Part shown: positions 7,601 through 14,901 of the stretch, piece after piece
How positions within the stretch are numbered: position 1 is the stretch's first letter
How the letters are laid out: every line of letters begins with the position of its first letter
Source: Rahnella sp. AA
GTDB lineage: Bacteria > Pseudomonadota > Gammaproteobacteria > Enterobacterales > Enterobacteriaceae
Assembly (NCBI RefSeq): GCF_002834385.1
Contig: NZ_PITQ01000003.1
Coordinates: forward strand, 372,001 to 436,000
DNA length: 64,000 nt
Direction: 5' to 3'
The notes under the pieces: generated by a model
What the model was told of the DNA's origin: nothing
Database searches by the model: none
What the model saw: the letters and a program-made list of their open reading frames with translations, nothing else
Position numbers and translations under genes: made by a program

Positions 7601-9283
7601 GTGAATATAAACGTCGCTAGTTTGTTAAACGGGAATTACATCCTGTTATTATTTGTGGTTTTAGCATTAGGTCTCTGCCTGGGGAAAATTCGCCTGGGTT
7701 CCGTTCAGCTTGGAAATTCTATTGGCGTATTAGTAGTTTCACTGCTTTTAGGTCAGCAGCATTTCAGTATTAACACTGAGGCGCTCAACCTCGGTTTTAT
7801 GCTGTTTATTTTTTGTGTGGGCGTTGAAGCCGGGCCAAACTTTTTTTCTATATTCTTCCGGGATGGCAAAAATTACTTCATGCTCGCGCTGGTGATGGTC
7901 GGTAGCGCCATGTTGCTGGCACTCGGGCTTGGGCGGTTGTTCAGCTGGGATATCGGCCTCACTGCGGGCATGCTCGCCGGTTCGATGACATCCACACCGG
8001 TTCTGGTCGGCGCAGGTGATACGCTGCGTAACACCATGAGTGGAAATAACATTCTGGGCCCTGAGCTCGATAACCTGAGCCTGGGGTATGCCCTGACCTA
8101 TCTCATCGGCCTGGTCAGCCTGATCTTCGGCGCACGCTATCTGCCAAAGCTGCAGCATCAGGATCTCCCCACCAGCGCCCAGCAAATTGCGCGCGAACGG
8201 GGCCTGGACACCGACAGCAAGCGCAAAGTGTATCTTCCGGTCATCCGCGCCTACCGCGTCGGTCAGGAGCTGGTCGCCTGGGCGGATGGCAAGAACCTGC
8301 GTGAACTGGGGATCTATCGCCAGACAGGTTGTTATATCGAGCGTATCCGTCGCAACGGCATTTTGGCCACGCCCGATGGTGATGCGGTGCTACAGGTGGG
8401 CGATGAAATCTCGCTGGTCGGTTATCCGGATGCCCATTCACGCCTCGACCCGAGTTTCAGAAACGGCAAAGAAGTGTTCGACCGTGACCTGCTCGACATG
8501 CGTATCGTGACCGAAGAAGTGGTTGTAAAAAACAATCATGCCGTCGGTAAGCGCCTGAGCCAGCTAAACCTGACCGATCAGGGCTGTTTCCTTAACCGGG
8601 TGATCCGCAGCCAGATTGAAATGCCTATCGATGACAGCATCGTGCTGAACAAGGGCGATGTATTGCAGGTCAGCGGCGATGCAAAACGCGTAAAAAGCGT
8701 AGCAGAACGTATCGGCTTTATTTCCGTTCACAGCCAGCTCACCGATTTACTGGCGTTCTGCGCCTTCTTTATTGTCGGTCTGATGATTGGCCTTATCACC
8801 TTCCAGTTCAAAAACTTCAGCTTTGGCATTGGAAATGCAGCGGGTTTGCTGTTCGCCGGTATCATGCTCGGCTTCCTGCGGGCTAACCACCCGACTTTCG
8901 GGTATATCCCGCAAGGTGCGCTGAACATGGTGAAGGAATTTGGCCTGATGGTGTTTATGGCGGGTGTTGGCCTGAGTGCCGGTGCAGGCATTAATAATGG
9001 CCTCGGCGCGGTCGGGGGGCAAATGCTGCTTTCCGGTCTGATTGTCAGCCTGGTACCGGTGGTGATCTGCTTCATCTTTGGGGCATATGTTCTGCGGATG
9101 AACCGTGCGTTACTTTTCGGTGCCATCATGGGCGCACGAACTTGCGCACCCGCAATGGAAATCATCAGTGATACGGCGCGCAGCAACATTCCGGCACTAG
9201 GTTATGCAGGAACCTACGCAATTGCTAACGTATTATTGACACTTGCCGGGACCTTAATCGTCATTATCTGGCCTGGTGCGTGA
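7601..9283 (+). CDS. ybjL: YbjL, putative aspartate:alanine exchanger-family transporter (GTG start)
   Basis: A 560-residue inner-membrane protein of the AAE family. It has two blocks of about five hydrophobic helices (residues 10-180 and 380-560) that flank a cytoplasmic part with two TrkA-C/RCK-C-type domains (about 205-290 and 295-375). The repeated helical motif GLMLFI/FMLFIF...GVEAG and [14 protein letters not shown] is the internal duplication typical of the family. The start codon is GTG at 7601-7603, giving [17 protein letters not shown] as in E. coli YbjL. Its substrate in enterobacteria is not established. It is probably monocistronic, with a terminator-like hairpin downstream. Confidence 0.95.
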   Translation: MNINVASLLNGNYILLLFVVLALGLCLGKIRLGSVQLGNSIGVLVVSLLLGQQHFSINTEALNLGFMLFIFCVGVEAGPNFFSIFFRDGKNYFMLALVMVGSAMLLALGLGRLFSWDIGLTAGMLAGSMTSTPVLVGAGDTLRNTMSGNNILGPELDNLSLGYALTYLIGLVSLIFGARYLPKLQHQDLPTSAQQIARERGLDTDSKRKVYLPVIRAYRVGQELVAWADGKNLRELGIYRQTGCYIERIRRNGILATPDGDAVLQVGDEISLVGYPDAHSRLDPSFRNGKEVFDRDLLDMRIVTEEVVVKNNHAVGKRLSQLNLTDQGCFLNRVIRSQIEMPIDDSIVLNKGDVLQVSGDAKRVKSVAERIGFISVHSQLTDLLAFCAFFIVGLMIGLITFQFKNFSFGIGNAAGLLFAGIMLGFLRANHPTFGYIPQGALNMVKEFGLMVFMAGVGLSAGAGINNGLGAVGGQMLLSGLIVSLVPVVICFIFGAYVLRMNRALLFGAIMGARTCAPAMEIISDTARSNIPALGYAGTYAIANVLLTLAGTLIVIIWPGA

Positions 9284-9422
9284 CGTAACTCATTGAATTT
9301 TAATGTAGCAAAAAAAAATCAATAATTTTTTTGAATTTTTGCCACATCGGACGAACTTTTAAAGCGGGTCGCAGTCTTAATTTATGCCACTGCTTTTCTT
9401 TGAAGTCCCCAAATTTGGAGAG

Positions 9423-9466
9423 CCCGTTAATCCCGCCTTTTTAGGTTCAAGATTATCGGGTTTTTT
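9423..9466 (+). terminator. Terminator-like hairpin downstream of ybjL
   Basis: Arms CCCGTTAAT and ATTATCGGG pair except for one T-T mismatch and are followed by TTTTTT. It is about 140 bases after the ybjL stop, at the edge of the accessory islet. Confidence 0.5.
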
Positions 9467-9523
9467 CTTTTCTGCTTTTAAAACCCTTTAAATTCAAACT
9501 GATAACTTCCATCTTAATAGCTT

Positions 9524-9721
9524 ATGGCGACAAAGTGGCGACAGCGATTATTTTTATTTTATTTCCTTACACTCACTATGGTAATGAGCGTTTCTACAGC
9601 ACAACCCATTGATGTCCGGAAATTATACGAAAATGAATTAATATCAATTCATCTGGGCATCGAAGATTTTGGAGAGACAAAACATACACGACTCCCAATC
9701 TCGGAAGCCGTGTGTTGCTAA
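9524..9721 (+). CDS. Doubtful small ORF, signal-peptide-like N-terminus
   Basis: A 65-codon frame whose translation starts with a basic, then hydrophobic stretch ending in STAQP, resembling a secretion signal, followed by about 35 polar residues. There is no good ribosome-binding site, I recognise no family, and its 3' end is formed by an 11-base-pair hairpin that looks like the terminator of the oppositely oriented gene at 9725-10156. It may be chance or a fragment of a lost islet gene. Confidence 0.2.
   Translation: MATKWRQRLFLFYFLTLTMVMSVSTAQPIDVRKLYENELISIHLGIEDFGETKHTRLPISEAVCC
9686..9713 (-). terminator. Terminator-like hairpin after the putative immunity gene
   Basis: An 11-base-pair stem (two G-U pairs when read on the minus strand) with loop GAGATT lies 11 bases beyond the stop of the minus-strand gene at 9725. 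It is followed by TATGTTTTGT, a moderate T-tract. Confidence 0.55.
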
Positions 9722-9724
9722 ACT

Positions 9725-10156
9725 CTAAGTGGGTGGATAAGCAAACAGCTCAATAGAGGGGATATATTCGGTGCCATCAGAGGTGTACAAAACTGAATTA
9801 GTAAAATCGAAAATCCTTCCAGTGATTCTTACTGTTACCAGACGGCCAATTTTTGTAACACTGGCTGCTCCGCTATCAGATGTAAGAAACGGAGCCATTG
9901 CCCCCAGAATTTTTATGGGATCCCCTGTTATGTTTCCGGACAAGTAGTAGCGATATACCTCGGAAACAGTAGCCCCTCCCCCCTGATATTTCGTTACGTA
10001 GACCCATGTGTTTTCGTTTAGTTGCTGCGATTTGAACAGCGCATCATCATAGGGTGGACCCGTGTAATGCTGATAAGCGACATAGCTTGCCACTAGCAGT
10101 AACAAAACGACGGTTACTATACGGTGAACCCATTTAATAACCATGTTGTTTTGCAT
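9725..10156 (-). CDS. Small membrane-anchored protein, candidate immunity protein for the adjacent type-44 toxin
   Basis: A 143-residue protein starting at the ATG at 10154-10156 (MQNNMVIKWVHR), which has an AGGG about 8 bases upstream. One transmembrane helix (about residues 12-30) is followed by a soluble domain of about 110 residues rich in Thr, Ser and Tyr, predicted to face the periplasm. I recognise no family. The gene overlaps the last 23 bases of the decayed toxin frame, the classical arrangement of a toxin with its cognate immunity gene, and unlike the toxin it is intact. Function as an immunity protein is inference from position only. Confidence 0.55.
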   Translation of the reverse strand: MQNNMVIKWVHRIVTVVLLLLVASYVAYQHYTGPPYDDALFKSQQLNENTWVYVTKYQGGGATVSEVYRYYLSGNITGDPIKILGAMAPFLTSDSGAASVTKIGRLVTVRITGRIFDFTNSVLYTSDGTEYIPSIELFAYPPT

Positions 10157-10526
10157 AATCAATACCCTGTTTAATCCATCTTTGATCAGCCGGGTCATCT
10201 CCGTAAGGCGCTACGCCGTACCAATTGCTCCATTCTTTTCTGGAAGAACCCGCCATACTTTGTGCAAATCCACCGCCCATTAGTAAAATATCTGGCGGAA
10301 TACCTGCAACATATCCGGTAGCGCCAAAATTGAAATTTCCAAAATCAGCCAGCTTCCTATTATGTTGCTTATAGTCCCATACCCCTCGGTTTCTAACTTT
10401 CTGATAAAATCAGTAATAAGTTACCGGGGTTGCCATTCCCTTACTCATACCACGAGCTTTTGCTTCCATAATATTTTTATTTAGAAGACTAAAACCAGCA
10501 GCTGGCATTATAGGAATAATCGCCAT
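10134..10526 (-). pseudogene. Type-44 polymorphic toxin module (Ntox44-like), interrupted by an in-frame TGA
   Basis: Read on the minus strand, an open frame of about 130 codons encodes a C-terminal toxin domain. The segments DFGNFNFGATG, AGIPPDILL, PYGDDPADQRWIKQGIDYA are characteristic of the 'bacterial toxin 44' family seen at the tips of Rhs, VgrG and other polymorphic toxins. A single opal codon at 10410-10412 falls in the context TYY-stop-FYQKVRNRG, where I recall relatives having Trp, so one TGG-to-TGA change would explain it. No ribosome-binding site precedes the possible ATG at 10526 or 10508, so the module was probably once fused to, or coupled with, the carrier protein upstream. 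Mechanism of the toxin family is not known to me. Confidence 0.7.
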
Positions 10527-10531
10527 AATGT

Positions 10532-10855
10532 TTAGGTAGTGATTTTGGTGCAGGTGCCGGTAATCGCCAGTGCATTCAGCCGCGTGCCGGTATTGCTGTG
10601 AGTATGCACGGCCGTCAGCTGTGCCAGCTGTTTCACCACGTCCAGAGGATCAAACCAGTTGGCACATGTTGACCGACTGGCAACAACCCGCGCAATCACT
10701 TCCTGACGCACACCGGCCACGCTGCTGCGTGACTTACCGACCCTTTCAATCAGTTAGCTAGTCACATTGGTTTCCGCATTGTCCTGGATACTGGCCACAT
10801 AATTGGCCTGCGTGGCCAGGCTGTTGCCCTGGAGGATCGCTACAAACTCAAACCC
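10532..10855 (-). pseudogene. C-terminal remnant of a phage baseplate-spike or VgrG-like protein
   Basis: On the minus strand a frame open from about 10855 to the TAA at 10532-10534, with one internal TAA at 10754-10756. It reads like the tail end of phage baseplate/late-control or VgrG-type proteins: LQGNSLATQANYVA, then SRSSVAGVRQEVIARV, then LAQLTAVHTHSNTGT before the stop. The HTHSNTGT-type ending is the most telling. No N-terminal part is present: the frame is closed by a TAA at 10856-10858 and the glycosyltransferase gene ends 22 bases further. It lies directly before the type-44 toxin module, consistent with a carrier. The identification is by motif memory and moderate only. Confidence 0.5.
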
Positions 10856-10879
10856 TTATCATAGCGGTTTAGTACGCTA

Positions 10880-11764
10880 CTACCGGATGAAATCCGTTAG
10901 TTCTTCTTTTTTATCAACGAGGTATGGCGGGAAGTGTTCATCAGTCACAGGCAACACCTTCATTACTCTCGGCCTGTTCCATAAATCCAGATTGTTCTCT
11001 ACGCATCGGCGTATATGGTCAGGATTATTAAATTCAGGGGTATTATGCTCGGTATGGGAAATCGTAGACATTTTTTCAGAAATCCTCCGGTCACTCATTA
11101 CCCACGAGAAATGCCACCCTCCGTTATCGATAATTTTTGTTCTGTACTTAAGCCAGTTCCAGCGTAGCCAGCTATCACGAATAGGATTCCCCCGCCGTTT
11201 AACGTTTCTCAGCAAGTCGGGCTGGCTGCGGAAAAATCCCTTTAGTCTCTTAAACTTGACCATTTTGGGGAGTTTGCATTTGCGCGGAGAGCCATCGTCA
11301 TTCATTACCTGAATGTTGAATTTGTAATTGTAGAAATTCTGATAGATTGTTGTGCAAATATGCGTCGGGCTGAATAGGGACAGGCATTCAGGTTTAATTA
11401 TTTCGTCAACGTCGGAAATAATAATAACGTCGTCGTCCTGTGCATGCTTTAAACCCAGCATGATCGCATTACGGGCTGTTGTTTCATTCGCCCACGGATC
11501 AGATTCACCCGCTTTTACAACTGAGCTGTTCGATTTAAATTGATGAGTATGAATACGGGGGATTTCTTCATTAACGACATAAATTATCTTGTCTTTAAAC
11601 TTCTCAAATTTACTGAGATCGAAATGGAGACTTTCCCGTTTCTTCCCGGCAAAAGTGTAACGCGATTCCACGATGACAAACCTGTCTACATGGTCACAAA
11701 GCGTGTTGAGGCGTATATCAAGAAGAACATCTTCATCATAAAACAAAAAACAGTCGTAAATCAT
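10880..11764 (-). CDS. Glycosyltransferase family 17 protein
   Basis: A 294-residue protein of the GT17 family, whose best-known members are eukaryotic beta-1,4-mannosyl-glycoprotein N-acetylglucosaminyltransferases. The family signature is clear: MIYDCFLFYDEDVLLDIRLN at the N-terminus, then VDRFVIVES near residue 27, the acidic DVD at 118-120 within IIISDVDEI (likely metal/nucleotide-sugar site), and GGWHFSWV near residue 217. There is no signal peptide or membrane segment, so it is probably cytoplasmic and acts on a surface-polysaccharide or lipid-linked acceptor. The gene is AT-richer than the flanking core, sits in an islet next to decayed phage-like genes and has no other glycan genes nearby, which points to horizontal acquisition. 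Acceptor and donor are unknown. Confidence 0.85.
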   Translation of the reverse strand: MIYDCFLFYDEDVLLDIRLNTLCDHVDRFVIVESRYTFAGKKRESLHFDLSKFEKFKDKIIYVVNEEIPRIHTHQFKSNSSVVKAGESDPWANETTARNAIMLGLKHAQDDDVIIISDVDEIIKPECLSLFSPTHICTTIYQNFYNYKFNIQVMNDDGSPRKCKLPKMVKFKRLKGFFRSQPDLLRNVKRRGNPIRDSWLRWNWLKYRTKIIDNGGWHFSWVMSDRRISEKMSTISHTEHNTPEFNNPDHIRRCVENNLDLWNRPRVMKVLPVTDEHFPPYLVDKKEELTDFIR

Positions 11765-11898
11765 TAGCCAACATCCTGTTAGAAAAACGAAAATGAGCCG
11801 AAATATTTTGAGCGAAATAGTATCAAAACTTTTCAGTCAGTTCCTTATTGAAATCGTCCTGATTCTCTAAACCGGTGCATTACGACCGCCATAGCGCG

Positions 11899-12264
11899 TT
11901 ATCTTTCATTCTCAATCACCCGTAACAGCGTCCCGTCGATATCGATCATGGCCCCCATTTTCAGCCCGAACGGCTGCATTTTGGGCAGGTAAATGCACGG
12001 ATGAGATTTGGTATCCTGCCCTATACCAGCGGCAATAAATGCGTCAAAAATGGCATCCGTATCATCAACGCGCAGGCAGCAACTGAACCAGCTGGTGAGC
12101 GGGTCGAGATCAACATGCAGGAAGAATTCCAGCGTAATCCCACTACGGGTCATGATTAACCAGCCATCATCCACATAGGTTGGCGTGAACCCCAAACTGC
12201 CGTAAAAACGTTGGGTTGCGTCGAAATTGCGGGAAGGGAGATTCGGCGTAGCGTAGTCGGTCAT
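11899..12264 (-). CDS. VOC-family (bleomycin-resistance/glyoxalase-like) protein
   Basis: A 121-residue single-module vicinal-oxygen-chelate protein. The start is taken at the ATG of MTDYATPNLPSRNFDATQRFYGSLGF, because the seven upstream codons add nothing conserved. The beta-alpha-beta-beta-beta halves are visible: NLPSRNFDATQRFYGSLGF, then ITLEFFLHV, and the second half starting SCCLRVDDTDAIFDAF and ending MIDIDGTLLRVIEN. It resembles small drug-binding proteins of the Ble type, which sequester bleomycin-like compounds as dimers, but substrate cannot be told from sequence. It is downstream of a small hypothetical gene and a GNAT gene on the same strand. Confidence 0.8.
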   Translation of the reverse strand: MTDYATPNLPSRNFDATQRFYGSLGFTPTYVDDGWLIMTRSGITLEFFLHVDLDPLTSWFSCCLRVDDTDAIFDAFIAAGIGQDTKSHPCIYLPKMQPFGLKMGAMIDIDGTLLRVIENER

Positions 12265-12316
12265 GGTTGCTCCGGCTGTTTCCATAAATTAGCTGAATTA
12301 ATGCCTGACAAAGTCA

Positions 12317-12604
12317 CTACATAATCCGTTCAAGGCGCTGATCTTTACCACCAAGGCGTCCGTCGGTCTGATTCCACTCGTTCTCATACGCCTGATAAGC
12401 AAATACAAAAGCAGCATGACCATCTTCGAACAGTTCATCCGGGCGTTTATGCCAGCCGGAATAAGGGTCATAGCGCAAAATTTCGTAGCCACCATCCACA
12501 GGATGAAACAGATAAGTGTAGTGTTCACACAGTTCAGGGGCATAAGGGATGCTTTCTCCCGCTTCGAGTGTGATAAACAAACCGCCGAGGCGTAATTTAA
12601 TCAT
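12317..12604 (-). CDS. Hypothetical protein (95 aa)
   Basis: A 95-residue soluble acidic protein beginning MIKLRLGGLFITLEAGESI. It is rich in aromatic residues (HYTYLFHPVDGGYEILRYDPYSGW), with no signal peptide, membrane helix or motif that I recognise. Its start codon overlaps the end of the GNAT acetyltransferase gene by 8 bases, which supports translation coupling and makes it a likely real gene. No function can be proposed. Confidence 0.7.
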   Translation of the reverse strand: MIKLRLGGLFITLEAGESIPYAPELCEHYTYLFHPVDGGYEILRYDPYSGWHKRPDELFEDGHAAFVFAYQAYENEWNQTDGRLGGKDQRLERIM

Positions 12605-13112
12605 TGATATCCTTTTTCATGATCCACAATGGCGTGGATTGCGTCGCAGTAATGTAGGCAGTTTCAGCGACCTGATGCATGCGCTGGCGCTGATAAAATC
12701 CGATAGCCGGGAGATTACTTTGCAAAACCGTCAGCCACAAGCACGATTGTCCGTTTTCACGGGCGGCGGTTTCTACGGCACCAAATAACATCACGCCCAA
12801 CCCGCGCGCCCGGCTTTGGGGTTTGAAATACAGTTTGCATAACTTCGCCCCACGCCCTTCGGCGCCCTCAACAGGCTGATTGAAATGCACTTTTGCAAAA
12901 CCAACCGTGTCGCCCTGTTCCTGTAACACCAGCCAGCGGTGATCCGGGCTCTCAAGCGTGTTTTCCATTTCTTCGTTACTGAAATCATCGGCCAGAAACT
13001 GTTCCAGCTCGTCGCTATTTTGCCACAGGTCACCAAAGTAGTGGCGATAGGTCTCACGGCCCAGCGTTTGCAGTTCGCGCTGGTCGGCCAGTGTGGCCTG
13101 ACGAATGTCCAT
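12597..13112 (-). CDS. GNAT-family N-acetyltransferase
   Basis: A 171-residue acetyltransferase starting at the ATG at 13110-13112 (MDIRQATLADQRELQ), preceded by a strong AGGAGAG ribosome-binding site. The longer upstream frame has no support. GNAT motif A, the acetyl-CoA pyrophosphate loop, is seen as LCKLYFKPQSRARGLGVMLF at about residues 95-115, followed by motif B WLTVLQSNLPAIGFYQR. Substrate unknown; it resembles small-molecule or protein-N-terminal acetylases. It is divergent from the methyltransferase gene 86 bases away and is coupled to the downstream hypothetical gene. Confidence 0.85.
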   Translation of the reverse strand: MDIRQATLADQRELQTLGRETYRHYFGDLWQNSDELEQFLADDFSNEEMENTLESPDHRWLVLQEQGDTVGFAKVHFNQPVEGAEGRGAKLCKLYFKPQSRARGLGVMLFGAVETAARENGQSCLWLTVLQSNLPAIGFYQRQRMHQVAETAYITATQSTPLWIMKKDIND

Positions 13113-13198
13113 TTTGCTGCTCTCCTGTCTGGTTTTTACTACAATGTTCAGGCCAAAGTGGATTGGCAATTAGGTTTATTTTTATAGGAGTCATTCAA

Positions 13199-13933
13199 AT
13201 GACGCAAAATATTTACGATGACCCGGCCTTTTTTGAAGGCTACGCGCAACTCGGGCGCTCGCAGTTCGGGCTGGAAGGTGCGCCGGAATGGCCTTCGCTG
13301 AAAGCGATGCTGCCTGATTTGCAGGGCGCGCGTATCATCGATCTGGGTTGTGGCTACGGCTGGTTTTGTCGTGCAGCACGCGATGCCGGTGCCGCTGAGG
13401 TTTCAGGGCTCGATGTTTCTGAAAAAATGCTGGAAAAAGCCCGTTCAATGACCCGCGACGATGCGATTCATTATGCACATCAGGATCTTGAAAGCCTGAC
13501 GCTGCCCGAAGCCGCTTTCGATCTGGCCTACAGCTCACTCACGCTCCATTACATCGACGCCCTGCCCGCGCTGCTGCGAACGGTGTTTCACGCACTCAAA
13601 CCCGGCGGTAATTTTGTGTTCTCGGCTGAGCACCCGATCTATACCGCACCTTCCAGCCCGGCGTGGTTGATCAATGAAACCGGGCAAAAAACCTGGCCGG
13701 TCGATGGTTATCAGCATGAAGGCAAACGTATCACAAACTGGTTTGCCGAAGGCGTGGTCAAACAGCACCGTACGCTGGGGACCTACATCCGTCTGCTCAC
13801 TGATGCGGGTTTTGTTATTCGTGAACTTAATGAATGGGGCCCGTCAGCGGAACAAATCGCCGCACAACCGGCGCTGGCAGAAGAAGCTGAACGTCCGATG
13901 CTGTTCCTGATGTCCGTCCAAAAACCTCGCTAA
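13199..13933 (+). CDS. Class I SAM-dependent methyltransferase
   Basis: A 244-residue cytoplasmic methyltransferase. The start is the ATG at 13199 (MTQNIYDDPAFFEGYAQLG), 9 bases after an AGGAG; the in-frame upstream extension overlaps the divergent gene's leader and is not conserved. The SAM-binding motif I IIDLGCGYGWFCRAA is at about residues 44-58 and the acidic loop GLDVSEKML follows, with motif LDLAYSSLTLHYI-like post-I signals. It resembles the broad Methyltransf_11/25 group that contains many small-molecule methylases. Substrate is not evident from neighbours. Confidence 0.88.
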   Translation: MTQNIYDDPAFFEGYAQLGRSQFGLEGAPEWPSLKAMLPDLQGARIIDLGCGYGWFCRAARDAGAAEVSGLDVSEKMLEKARSMTRDDAIHYAHQDLESLTLPEAAFDLAYSSLTLHYIDALPALLRTVFHALKPGGNFVFSAEHPIYTAPSSPAWLINETGQKTWPVDGYQHEGKRITNWFAEGVVKQHRTLGTYIRLLTDAGFVIRELNEWGPSAEQIAAQPALAEEAERPMLFLMSVQKPR

Positions 13934-14224
13934 TCGTCTTCTCAGACACTTTTCCTTTCATTTTTTCAGTCAGGCAAATCTGCCGGGAGGCTCGTCCTCC
14001 TGCCGGCTTAAGGCTTCCTTAAGTTCTTCTCTTTACACTCTTTTCATCGTGAAACTATACCGTCATTCAATGAATCACGGATATTCAAGCGATACCCCCT
14101 TTACCTGACTGATAGCACAAACTAACGTAACACAACTTTTTTATGTGTTGTCAGCAGGTTACCGTAACTTTTTGATGGCTATTTTGGCCTGTCTGTTTGG
14201 CTAATAAATACGAGGGTAGTTTTT
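13934..14224 (+). other. Regulatory region upstream of ybjG
   Basis: A 291-base gap with no gene. It contains a direct-repeat PmrA/BasR box at 14007-14023 and a possible -10 (TACACT, 14034-14039), leaving a long leader of about 180 bases before ybjG. A second promoter nearer the gene is possible but I cannot point to one. Confidence 0.6.
14007..14023 (+). promoter_or_regulatory. PmrA (BasR) box upstream of ybjG
   Basis: Two perfect CTTAAG hexamers (14007-14012 and 14018-14023) are separated by exactly 5 bases, the consensus architecture of the PmrA/BasR response regulator. A -10-like TACACT begins 10 bases later, as in PmrA-activated promoters. ybjG is a known PmrA/BasR target in E. coli and Salmonella, so context fits. 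Confidence 0.75.
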
Positions 14225-14830
14225 ATGGAGCAGCTGAACCATCTGGTTTTTCTATGGATTAACGCGACACCGGCCTCGCCGAAAGCGCTGATCAAACTCG
14301 CTACTTTTTTGGCGAATGACCTGATCATTATCGTTCCGCTTCTGATTGTCGGATTGTGGCTTTGGGGCCAGCGTGAAAACATCAGCAAACAGCGTGAGCT
14401 GGTCAGCAAAACCACCATTGCGCTGCTTTTTGCAATGACTGCCGCCAAAACGTTATCGGTGCTCTTCCCTCATGCCCGCCCTTTCGTTGAAGGTTTTGGC
14501 TACACGTTCCTTCAGCACGCCCCTGACAGCTCATTCCCAAGCGATCACGGCACCGCGATCTTTACTTTCGCACTGGCTTTCCTGTTCTGGCACCGCCGCT
14601 GGTCAGGCGCAATTCTGCTCGCAGTCGGGGCGGGAATAGCATGGTCGCGCATTTATCTGGGCATTCACTGGCCGCTGGATATGCTGGGTGGATTGCTGGT
14701 GGGTACTTTGGGTTGCCTGTTCGCGCAACTGGTGTGGAATCTGTTTGGTGAGCCGATTAATGCGCTGATGTGCAAGGTTTACCGTTTCGGATTTGCTTTC
14801 CCGATTAAAAAAGGTTGGGTCCAAAATTAA
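14225..14830 (+). CDS. ybjG: Undecaprenyl-diphosphatase YbjG (PAP2 family)
   Basis: A 201-residue integral membrane phosphatase that removes one phosphate from undecaprenyl diphosphate, recycling the lipid carrier for peptidoglycan and O-antigen synthesis, with the active site facing the periplasm. The three PAP2 motifs are present: a degenerate [13 protein letters not shown] (about residues 79-91), PSDHG at about 104-108 and [12 protein letters not shown] at about 142-153. About six hydrophobic helices are visible. It is preceded by a PmrA box and followed by a two-way terminator, so it is a single-gene unit. Gene order next to dacC is as in E. coli. Confidence 0.93.
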   Translation: MEQLNHLVFLWINATPASPKALIKLATFLANDLIIIVPLLIVGLWLWGQRENISKQRELVSKTTIALLFAMTAAKTLSVLFPHARPFVEGFGYTFLQHAPDSSFPSDHGTAIFTFALAFLFWHRRWSGAILLAVGAGIAWSRIYLGIHWPLDMLGGLLVGTLGCLFAQLVWNLFGEPINALMCKVYRFGFAFPIKKGWVQN

Positions 14831-14853
14831 TCCCCGCGCTACCCTGCAAAAAA

Positions 14854-14880
14854 AAGCGAGGCCACATTGGCCTCGCTTTT
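14854..14880. terminator. Bidirectional terminator between ybjG and dacC
   Basis: AAGCGAGGCCA and TGGCCTCGCTT arms, perfect over 11 base pairs with a CAT loop, flanked by A8 on the left and TTTTTATT on the right. It serves both convergent genes. Confidence 0.9.
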
Positions 14881-14901
14881 TATTATTGCGTTAACGGCGG
14901 A

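Noticed and set aside
12298-12543. 81-codon frame overlapping the hypothetical gene at 12317-12604
   Set aside because: Alternative frame without ribosome-binding site; the 95-residue frame is coupled to the GNAT gene and is preferred.
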